From Paludibacter sp. (GTDB lineage: Bacteria; Bacteroidota; Bacteroidia; Bacteroidales; Paludibacteraceae): a stretch of DNA of 40,454 bases. This document shows positions 33,007-40,454 of this stretch, in pieces; the stretch's first letter is position 1, and every line of letters begins with the position of its first letter. The stretch lies in the NCBI GenBank assembly GCA_017882285.1, contig JADGPS010000025.1, positions 1-40,454 on the forward strand, given 5' to 3'. A model generated the notes under the pieces. That model searched no databases. It worked only from the letters and a program-made list of their open reading frames with translations, and had not been told where the DNA came from. The position numbers and the translations under genes are program-made.

Positions 33007-34194
33007 ATGAGTCAATTAAGTGATGTGTTGGGACAATACGATGCGCCCCAACAAGCTAAAGCAAACGGTCTATATCCCTATTTCCGTGCCATTGAATCAG
33101 ATCAGGATACAGTTGTAACAATAGCTGGAAAGCATGTTTTAATGTTTGGATCGAATAGCTATTTGGGATTGACTAATCATCCTCGGTTGAAAGAAGCAGC
33201 TATCAAAGCAGTAGAAAAATACGGGACCGGATGTGCTGGTTCTCGGTTTTTAAATGGAACTTTAGACATTCATCTTGAATTAGAAGACCGTTTGGCGAAA
33301 TTGGTTCACAAAGAATCTGCTTTGGTTTATTCCACAGGTTTTGCAGTAAATTCTGGTGTAGTTCCGTGTATTACTGGTCGTGAAGATTATTTGATATTCG
33401 ATGAGTATGACCACGCCTCAATAATCGAGGGCAAACGTTTGTCGTTTTCCAAACAGTTGAAATATCGCCACAACGATATGGATGCTTTGGAAAATTTTCT
33501 AAAGAAATGTGAACCCGACAAGTTAAAAATTATCGTTACTGACGGGGTTTTTAGCATGGAAGGTGATGTTGCCAAATTACCGGAAATTGTTGAATTATCA
33601 AAAAAATACAACGCTTCCATTTACGTGGACGAAGCACATTCATTGGGTGTGTTTGGAAAAACAGGCGCTGGAATTTGTGAACATTTCGGTTTATCGAACG
33701 ATGTAGATTTGATAATGGGAACATTCAGCAAATCGCTTGGAACCGTTGGAGGATTCATTGCTTCGGACGAGAATATTATCAATTATTTAAAACATAATTC
33801 TCGTACTTTGATTTTCAGTGCTTCTATTACACCCGCTTCTACTGGTTGCGTATTGGCAGCATTGGATGTAATGGCTGAAGAAACATGGAGAAAAGATGCC
33901 TTGTGGGCAAATACAAACCGAGCCAAAACAGGATTTTTAAAAGCCGGATTTGAAATAGGACCAACGGAAACACCCATTATTCCTCTTTTTGTGCGTGACA
34001 ATATAAATACATTTAAACTAACGCGTATGTTGATGGACGATGGAGTATTTGTAAATCCTGTAGTTTCTCCGGCTGTTCCTTCGGAAGATTCTCTTATTCG
34101 TTATTCATTGATGGCAACACACACTTTCGACCAAATTGACGAGTCGTTAGAAAAAATTTCCAGAGATGCACGCACATTAGGAATCATTAGATAA
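33007..34194 (+). CDS. Serine palmitoyltransferase / alpha-oxoamine synthase
   Basis: A 395-residue PLP enzyme of the alpha-oxoamine synthase family. DEAHSLGVFG (208-217), GTFSKSLGTVGGF with the PLP lysine Lys242, His135 in EYDHASI, and the GSNSYLGLTNHP start are seen. The YPYFRAIESDQDT N-terminus and GTGCAGSRFLNGTLDIHLELE segment resemble the Bacteroides sphingolipid enzyme Spt, which condenses serine with palmitoyl-CoA or -ACP to make 3-ketosphinganine. Alternatives in the same family are KBL (glycine C-acetyltransferase) and BioF. No biotin or threonine genes lie nearby, so Spt is my preferred call. Confidence 0.8.
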   Translation: MSQLSDVLGQYDAPQQAKANGLYPYFRAIESDQDTVVTIAGKHVLMFGSNSYLGLTNHPRLKEAAIKAVEKYGTGCAGSRFLNGTLDIHLELEDRLAKLVHKESALVYSTGFAVNSGVVPCITGREDYLIFDEYDHASIIEGKRLSFSKQLKYRHNDMDALENFLKKCEPDKLKIIVTDGVFSMEGDVAKLPEIVELSKKYNASIYVDEAHSLGVFGKTGAGICEHFGLSNDVDLIMGTFSKSLGTVGGFIASDENIINYLKHNSRTLIFSASITPASTGCVLAALDVMAEETWRKDALWANTNRAKTGFLKAGFEIGPTETPIIPLFVRDNINTFKLTRMLMDDGVFVNPVVSPAVPSEDSLIRYSLMATHTFDQIDESLEKISRDARTLGIIR

Positions 34195-34225
34195 TTTATA
34201 ATTCATAATTTTAATTAGATAATTA
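34195..34225 (+). repeat. ATTCATAATT-type repeat after spt
   Basis: Directly after the spt stop comes TTTATAATTCATAATTTTAA, a copy of the AT-rich word family seen after panC and at the htpG 3' end. Confidence 0.45.
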
Positions 34226-34270
34226 AGAATAGAACGGGTTTGGAAAACAAGCTGGTTCTATTCTTTGTTT
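34225..34270 (+). terminator. Terminator of spt
   Basis: AAGAATAGAAC (34225-34235) pairs exactly with GTTCTATTCTT (34255-34265), with a smaller inner stem GTTTG/CAAGC, followed by TTTGTTTT. Confidence 0.75.
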
Positions 34271-34286
34271 TAAAAAGACACAATAG

Positions 34287-35942
<1,656 letters not shown>

Positions 35943-35980
35943 TTTTTTTGTATTAAAGTACAGACTGAGAGCAATTTTTA

Positions 35981-35988
35981 TATCTTTG
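35981..35988 (+). promoter_or_regulatory. -7 box of the small membrane protein promoter
   Basis: TATCTTTG lies 25 bases before the ATG at 36013 and 39 bases after the ABC-F stop. Confidence 0.5.
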
Positions 35989-36012
35989 CTGCCATAAATA
36001 AAAAAAATCAGT

Positions 36013-36228
36013 ATGAACGAAGAAAAAAATTACGATTGCAAAAACAGAAACTACCACCATCAAGCAAATGCTTCAGGTGGAGCGGTTTATGGATTGGGAT
36101 TAATTGGTGCAGCTATTTATTTCATTTCGCATGTTACCACCTTTTGGCTGGGCGTTCTCGGATTCCTAAAAGCCATCGTTTGGCCGGCAATTCTTGTATA
36201 TTATGCCTTGAGATCGTTAGGTGTTTAA
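36013..36228 (+). CDS. Small two-segment membrane protein, unknown function
   Basis: A 71-residue protein. The first 25 residues are polar and charged (MNEEKNYDCKNRNYHHQANAS). Then come two hydrophobic segments, about residues 26-45 (AVYGLGLIGAAIYFISHVTT) and 46-68 (FWLGVLGFLKAIVWPAILVYYAL). I recall similar short GAVYGLG...IGA...YYALRSLG proteins in many bacteria, all unnamed. It has its own -7 box and a terminator just downstream, so it is an independent gene. I cannot assign a role. Confidence 0.7.
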   Translation: MNEEKNYDCKNRNYHHQANASGGAVYGLGLIGAAIYFISHVTTFWLGVLGFLKAIVWPAILVYYALRSLGV

Positions 36229-36245
36229 TGCTAAAAACTTATTGA

Positions 36246-36285
36246 AACAAATGCTTTTCCCGAATTGAGAAAGGCATTTGTTGTT
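36246..36285. terminator. Terminator between the small membrane protein gene and folB
   Basis: AACAAATGCTTTTC (36246-36259) pairs with GAAAGGCATTTGTT (36269-36282), with one mismatch that becomes G-U in plus RNA, then GTTT. It lies between convergent genes and could act both ways. Confidence 0.75.
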
Positions 36286-36293
36286 TAAGAAAA

Positions 36294-36650
36294 TCAGCGT
36301 TTCCGATCAAGTTCAATTGTCACCCGTTCTACCATATTACCAAGAGGAGGATTGAGTTTTGAAAGTTTGACTTCCAATCCATGAATTTGCGGGAATTCAT
36401 TAAAAACACTATCCAAAATCCGTTGTCCGACATGTTCAATCAGTTTCGACGGAATTTCCATTTCTCTTTTTACCACATCATAAACCAACTGATAATTAAG
36501 TGTATGATTCAAGTCATCTGTCTTTCCTGCAAGATTTGTTTTTAATTCCATGCTGACACTTACAATGAACCTATTTCCAAGCGTTTGTTCGTGTTCCAAA
36601 CAACCGTGAAAGGCGTGGAATTCCATATTTTCGAGTATAATTTTGCTCAT
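36294..36650 (-). CDS. folB: Dihydroneopterin aldolase FolB
   Basis: A 118-residue folate-pathway enzyme that cleaves 7,8-dihydroneopterin to 6-hydroxymethyl-dihydropterin and glycolaldehyde. The opening KIILENMEFHAFHGCLEHEQTLGNRFIVSVSM carries the pterin-site and the conserved FHGC/HE motif (FxGxxxxE). LNYQLVYDVVKREM and KLIEHVGQRILD match the tunnel-fold helices, and VKLSKLNPPL contains the conserved catalytic-side Lys. Length is normal. It lies 45 bases past xseA on the same strand. Confidence 0.93.
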   Translation of the reverse strand: MSKIILENMEFHAFHGCLEHEQTLGNRFIVSVSMELKTNLAGKTDDLNHTLNYQLVYDVVKREMEIPSKLIEHVGQRILDSVFNEFPQIHGLEVKLSKLNPPLGNMVERVTIELDRKR

Positions 36651-36695
36651 TTCTGTAAAATTTAAATTGAAAATTGGGAATTGAATAATCGGAAA

Positions 36696-37925
36696 TTAGT
36701 CTACTTCACTTCCAAATTCCCCGTTATGTACAAAAGTACGTATTTTATCGCCTGATTTTACTTGTCTTGCTGAAGTTATTCGTTTTCCGTTCAATGTCGT
36801 AATCGTATATCCGTGTTTAAGTAGAAAGTTCGGAGAATGCGTTTCAATATTTTTTCCCAGCAATGCAAGTTTATTATTTTCTTTTAACAATTGCATGCGC
36901 AGCGTTGATTTTAAGCGATTTTTCTGTCGGTCAAGCGAATGAGTTTTTTGTATTACCCAACTCCGTAAAGTTTGTTTTATTCGCATTTGAGTTTGAACAA
37001 TAAATCGAGATTCATTTTCGATGTTACTTTTGACCAAATTTTGAATATCTGCAATTATATTTACGACTTGATTTTCTGCATCTTGTAAACATGAAATCAA
37101 AAATTCCGCCACGGCCGTTGGTGTTTTTAAGTTGGTGTAAGCCACCATATCCAAAATGGAAATATCCCGCTGATGACCGATTCCGGCAATAATGGGCAAA
37201 GGAAATTGCGCACAATTCAATGCCAGTTCGTACGAATCAAAACAAGCCAAATCGGTTGTGGCACCACCACCACGAATTATCACCACTACATCAAACAAAT
37301 CGATATTTTCATATATTTTCTCCAATGCCGAGATAATGGATGATTCAGTTTGCTCACCTTGCATGACCGCAGGAAAAAGTTTAGTATAAAAAGTGAAATG
37401 AGATGAGTTGTTTTTCAATTGGTCGCAAAAATCGCCATAACCGGCGGCTGTGGGCGAAGAAATAATAGCCAGCCGTTGAGGGATTTCCGGAAATGGCAAT
37501 TGTTTGTTCATATCCACAATACCATCTTCTTCCAATTGTCGAATGATTTGTAACCGTCGAGTAGCCATTTCACCAATGGTGAAAGTCGGATCAATATCGC
37601 GGATGTTCAGACTGAAACCGTAAACACCGTGAAATTCAACAGTTACAGCTACCAAAACATTTAATCCCGATCGAAGTGTTTGTCCCGTGCTACTTTCGAA
37701 ATACGGTTTCATCATTCGGTAAGTGGAAGCCCAAATCGTAGCTTTTGTTTTTGCCAACAACATATCCGAATCGCTGTCTTTTTCAATCAATTCCAAATAA
37801 CAATGTCCACCCTGATTTTCGCGCAATTCACTAATCTCGGCACGAATCCAAATGGGAGTTTCGAAACTCAACCGTATGGTTTGCTGAATTTGATCAGTAA
37901 GTTCAGAAAGTGAGATTGAATTCAT
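36696..37925 (-). CDS. xseA: Exodeoxyribonuclease VII large subunit
   Basis: A 409-residue nuclease subunit. The N-terminal OB domain includes PIWIRAEISELRENQGGHCYLELIEKD. The catalytic domain carries LAIISSPTAAGYGDF, VVIIRGGGATTDLACFDSYELA and IAGIGHQRDISILDMVA. A helical region and a C-terminal strand with LKHGYTITTLNGKRITSARQV follow. It is shorter than E. coli XseA (456). The partner xseB, usually directly downstream, is not here: folB follows after 45 bases. Confidence 0.95.
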   Translation of the reverse strand: MNSISLSELTDQIQQTIRLSFETPIWIRAEISELRENQGGHCYLELIEKDSDSDMLLAKTKATIWASTYRMMKPYFESSTGQTLRSGLNVLVAVTVEFHGVYGFSLNIRDIDPTFTIGEMATRRLQIIRQLEEDGIVDMNKQLPFPEIPQRLAIISSPTAAGYGDFCDQLKNNSSHFTFYTKLFPAVMQGEQTESSIISALEKIYENIDLFDVVVIIRGGGATTDLACFDSYELALNCAQFPLPIIAGIGHQRDISILDMVAYTNLKTPTAVAEFLISCLQDAENQVVNIIADIQNLVKSNIENESRFIVQTQMRIKQTLRSWVIQKTHSLDRQKNRLKSTLRMQLLKENNKLALLGKNIETHSPNFLLKHGYTITTLNGKRITSARQVKSGDKIRTFVHNGEFGSEVD

Positions 37926-38020
37926 TTAATTAGTTTGAAAGTTAGTAAAGTTTTAAAAGTTCTTAAAGATTCTAAGTGGTCTATAATTTATAAACTTTCT
38001 ACTTTATGAACTTTATGAAT
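37926..38020. repeat. AT-rich imperfect hairpin between the S8 protease gene and xseA
   Basis: AAAGTTAGTAAAGTTTT...AAAGTTCTTAAAG on the left is answered by AAACTTTCTACTTTATGAAC on the right. It is the same word family as the panD-hisH spacer (7214-7303) and starts against the protease stop. Confidence 0.45.
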
Positions 38021-39682
38021 TTATTTTATCAGAATTTTTTTCGTCTCTGTTTTTTCATTTTCCGAAATACAAACTGCATAAATTCCGGGGGCGAAATTGA
38101 AGGTTCGTAGAACAATAGGAGAATCGGTAACAGGCTGATTGACCATCATTTTTCCTGTAATTGAATAGATTTTTACCGAAGTGTTTTGTGGCATGCTTCC
38201 ATCGGGAAGTCGGATAATCAATGTGTTAAACGTCGAGTTATAAGCCAGTACAAAATTATTTTTTTCAATCTGGCGTAAAGAATCGAAAATGAGTAAGTTC
38301 TGTTCAGCCTGCAAAAAATCCGGAATTCCATAACCCAGTTGTGCTGTCGGATTAGTAAATAGATTTCCGCTCTTAAAAACGGATTGAAGTAGTGCCCAAA
38401 TATTGGGATTTGGATTTATTGCTTTATATCGTTGCAATAAACAAGCCATCAATCCTGCCATTATTGGAGTAGCAAATGATGTTCCGTCACCATTAACAGT
38501 TGATCCATTTATATCAACTAATGCAGACCTACTTCCCATAGCGCAGATTTCCGGTTTTACGCGGCCATCGTAACTTGGACCATACGATGTAAAGTAGCTA
38601 GGTGTTCCGATTGAATCAACAGAACCAACAGAAATAATCCCATCGGCATCGGCCGGCGAACCGATATAATGCCAAGGATTGTTTGGGCTACCTTCGTTAC
38701 CTGCTGCAACCAATACTACGATTCCTTTTTTGCTTGCCAGATTGGCGGCACGACTGGCACGCGAAACTTTGCCGTTCATATCGGCATACGAAAAATTCAT
38801 GGTCGAATCATCGAAAGTATAATAACCCAATGAGGAAGTGGCAACATCAATTCCCACACTGTCGGCAAACTCAATCCCTGAACACCAAAAATCGGTTTCA
38901 ACTTTGTATTCCGTAGGTGAATATTCTGTGCGAATCAACCAGAAAGATGCATCCGGTGCCGTACCCAAAAACTGTCCGGGTAAATTCCCTGTCATGGCGG
39001 ATAAAACCATCGCTCCATGCGTATCTTCACTGTAAATATTTGAATTAGGATTGATAATATCTTTTGTCCCGAGCAATCGTCCCTGCAGGCGCAAGCTGTC
39101 GAAACACGGGTTTGTATCCACGTTTGTAAACCCTGCATCAATTACCCCGATTTGTATCCCTTTTCCCCGAAAACCTTCATTATGTAAAGACGCTCCGTTC
39201 AACTGATTGATTTGAGTTGCAGCCGTTCCGTAATCAAAGGTGATTTTCTTTGCAGCTTTTTGGGAGGGAGTTTGCACCGGTCCAATGAGTTCGCCGGTAT
39301 ATTCCACAAATTTCACAAAAGACAACACACGAACCTGACTCATTTTACTTGAATCGGTAAGCAAAACCGTTGCGCCATTCATCCATTTACTCGTGTTATG
39401 AACCGGAATTCCAAAATTTTCAATTTGCTGTAAATAAGAAGGATTTACAGGTAAATCGGTTGAATCACAAGCAATATTAAATGCCGCCCGACGGGCAATA
39501 GCCCTGGCAGACAAGAAAGCAGATGGATTTGACAAAGAGTACGGTGAATTATTTTTATTTGCAAACTGCACATAGAAATAATAACTTGTTGTCTGCGCTT
39601 TAATTGAAGCCGATACAACTAACAGAAATACAAAAAGTAAGCCAAGCACTTTGAAATTAATTGTTCGTTTCATTTCTTTCAA
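38021..39682 (-). CDS. S8 (subtilisin-like) serine protease with type IX sorting domain
   Basis: A 553-residue secreted protease. A signal peptide covers about residues 1-29 (cut after IKA). Residues 30-150 look like a propeptide. The subtilase domain has the triad Asp182 (GVIDAGF), His222 (DTHGAMV) and Ser402 (GTSFATPIMAG), with oxyanion Asn329 (AAGNEGS). The last 70 or so residues (VKIYSITGKMMVNQPV...FNFAPGIYAVCISENEKTETKKILIK) match the type A C-terminal sorting domain used by the type IX secretion system. PorQ, a part of that system, is also in this window. Expected location is the cell surface or the medium. Confidence 0.92.
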   Translation of the reverse strand: MKEMKRTINFKVLGLLFVFLLVVSASIKAQTTSYYFYVQFANKNNSPYSLSNPSAFLSARAIARRAAFNIACDSTDLPVNPSYLQQIENFGIPVHNTSKWMNGATVLLTDSSKMSQVRVLSFVKFVEYTGELIGPVQTPSQKAAKKITFDYGTAATQINQLNGASLHNEGFRGKGIQIGVIDAGFTNVDTNPCFDSLRLQGRLLGTKDIINPNSNIYSEDTHGAMVLSAMTGNLPGQFLGTAPDASFWLIRTEYSPTEYKVETDFWCSGIEFADSVGIDVATSSLGYYTFDDSTMNFSYADMNGKVSRASRAANLASKKGIVVLVAAGNEGSPNNPWHYIGSPADADGIISVGSVDSIGTPSYFTSYGPSYDGRVKPEICAMGSRSALVDINGSTVNGDGTSFATPIMAGLMACLLQRYKAINPNPNIWALLQSVFKSGNLFTNPTAQLGYGIPDFLQAEQNLLIFDSLRQIEKNNFVLAYNSTFNTLIIRLPDGSMPQNTSVKIYSITGKMMVNQPVTDSPIVLRTFNFAPGIYAVCISENEKTETKKILIK

Positions 39683-39695
39683 GTTATTATTGCTG

Positions 39696-39703
39696 CAAAA
39701 ATA
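39696..39703 (-). promoter_or_regulatory. -7 box of the S8 protease promoter
   Basis: On the minus strand this reads TATTTTTG, 13 bases upstream of the ATG. No good -33 box is visible. Confidence 0.4.
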
Positions 39704-39785
39704 CGATATTTTTTATAGAAGTGATTTCTATTCAAAAAATTAAAAAAATAATAATCTTAAAATTAAGGTTATTAAGAATCTTTCA

Positions 39786-39793
39786 TATCTTTG
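39786..39793 (+). promoter_or_regulatory. -7 box of the TonB-C protein promoter
   Basis: TATCTTTG lies 39 bases before the ATG. The -33 region is AT-rich. Confidence 0.5.
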
Positions 39794-39832
39794 TAACACA
39801 TTCTTTTGTGCTTAAATATTAGATAAATTATT

Positions 39833-40315
39833 ATGAAAAATCGACACAAAATACATTGGACAATAGGCAGAATGGCGATTATTCTTTCGGGTGTATTTTC
39901 ATTTCCCGTATATGCTCAAACTCCTAAGCTACCAAAATATGAACCGGACATTGTAGATTCTCTCCAAAAAAAGGTAACTCCAAATTATAAGGGAAAGCTT
40001 TATGACGAAGATGTTTATGAAAAAATGCCTGTATTTCCGGGAGGAAAGGATTCATTACTTAATTTTATTCGAAAGAATCTTCAGTTTGATCCAAAAATAG
40101 AGTATGGAAATGGCATTCCGGGAAAAGTAATTGTTAAATTTGTTGTGACAAAAACTGGCGAAGTTACCAACGTTGGAGTAGTAAGATCACTTAATCCAGC
40201 CTGTGATAAAGAAGCTATTCGGGTCGTAAAACTGCTTCCAAAATTTACTCCGGGTGAACAGAATGGCAAGAAAGTGGATGTTTGGTATACATTACCCGTT
40301 TTTTTTAAATTGTAA
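39833..40315 (+). CDS. TonB C-terminal domain protein, secreted form
   Basis: A 160-residue exported protein. A basic start, a hydrophobic run and PVYAQ suggest cleavage after residue 28. The rest is a TonB_C domain: MPVFPGGKDSLLNFIRKNL, the IPGKVIVKFVVTKTGEVTNVGVVRSLNPACDKEAIRVVKLLPKFTPGEQNGKKVDVWYTLPVFF block and an intact end. Classical TonB has an uncleaved membrane anchor and a Pro-rich spacer, both missing here, so it is probably a periplasmic TonB-like protein, common in Bacteroidota. The partner receptor is unknown. Confidence 0.85.
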   Translation: MKNRHKIHWTIGRMAIILSGVFSFPVYAQTPKLPKYEPDIVDSLQKKVTPNYKGKLYDEDVYEKMPVFPGGKDSLLNFIRKNLQFDPKIEYGNGIPGKVIVKFVVTKTGEVTNVGVVRSLNPACDKEAIRVVKLLPKFTPGEQNGKKVDVWYTLPVFFKL

Positions 40316-40369
40316 TAAGAACAAGCCCATTCAAAATCTTATTCGTATTTTTGTTTCCACATTTATTAA

Positions 40370-40402
40370 AGTGGGAGCACGACTTTAAGTCGTACCCCCA
40401 CT
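40370..40402. repeat. 16-bp inverted repeat with CGACTTTAAGTCG centre
   Basis: The arms 40370-40385 and 40387-40402 pair in 14 of 16 positions around one base. In minus-strand RNA the two mismatches become G-U pairs. It lies between the TonB-C gene and the probable recQ. There is no T run, so it is not a clear intrinsic terminator. Confidence 0.7.
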
Positions 40403-40414
40403 AAAAATAACTCC

Positions 40415-40454
40415 ATGCAGAAATACCTCCAAATACTCAAGCAATACTGGGGCT
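40415..40454 (+). CDS. recQ: Start of a probable RecQ family DNA helicase (cut by window end)
   Basis: Only the first 13 codons are inside the window: MQKYLQILKQYWG. This resembles the N-terminus of Bacteroidales RecQ helicases, which I recall beginning with a KYxxILKQYWGYDSFR segment. RecQ is a 3'-5' DNA helicase in recombination and replication repair. The call rests on 13 residues and memory of the family, so it is tentative. It starts 12 bases after the preceding inverted repeat. Confidence 0.5.
   Translation, partial: MQKYLQILKQYWG

Overview
The window looks like a chromosomal core segment of a Bacteroidota genome, most likely order Bacteroidales and possibly near Paludibacter. The order-level guess is inference from protein resemblance; the phylum is well supported. 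Evidence seen directly: AT-rich intergenic DNA, almost no Shine-Dalgarno sequences, many promoters with the phylum's TAnnTTTG -7 box, a type IX secretion gene (porQ) and a protease with a C-terminal sorting domain, DUF4270 and DUF4954 proteins, an HU-CCDC81/SPOR protein, and a sphingolipid-type serine palmitoyltransferase. No phage, insertion sequence, CRISPR array or rRNA was found.

Layout. 1-1.6 kb: GNAT acetyltransferase, DUF421 membrane protein and tRNA-Val(UAC), all minus strand. 1.9-3.2 kb: der. 3.3-5.5 kb, minus: a one-domain glycogen-synthase-like protein followed by a DUF4270 lipoprotein. 6-10.2 kb, plus: panC-panD-hisH-tgt-lptF/G. 10.4-11.4 kb, minus: rmlB. 11.5-15.1 kb, plus: HU/SPOR protein, rpsP with a long acidic tail, thiamine-binding protein, GT2 glycosyltransferase, MarC. 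15.3-17.4 kb, minus: htpG. 17.7-19.8 kb: pnp. 19.9-20.9 kb, minus: HIT protein and greA. 21.2-22.4 kb: ald. 22.6-26.3 kb, minus: porQ-cmk-ispH-pfkA. 26.7-32.3 kb, plus: hflX-DUF4954-iron alcohol dehydrogenase-aroA. 32.4-32.9 kb, minus: CxxCxxCC protein. 33-36.2 kb, plus: spt, ABC-F ATPase, small membrane protein. 36.3-39.7 kb, minus: S8 protease-xseA-folB. 39.8-40.3 kb: TonB-C protein. The final 40 bases start a probable recQ.

Most genes are housekeeping: ribosome and tRNA function (der, rpsP, tgt, hflX, greA, pnp), cofactors and aromatics (panC, panD, folB, aroA, ispH), envelope (lptF/G, rmlB, GT2, spt) and secretion (porQ plus a likely cargo protease).

The most unusual signal is not a gene. 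Several small repeat families occupy the spaces between genes and press against, or supply, stop codons. A 23-nt element forms an inverted pair whose two arms encode the last residues of both convergent neighbours, AroA and the CxxCxxCC protein; a third degenerate copy follows pnp. A different repeat family supplies the last residues of HtpG. Other points worth checking are an ABC-F protein with one degraded ATP site, a Tgt lacking three zinc cysteines, a glycogen-synthase-like protein lacking its ADP-glucose motif and second domain, and a cluster of TGACA-type inverted repeats upstream of pnp.
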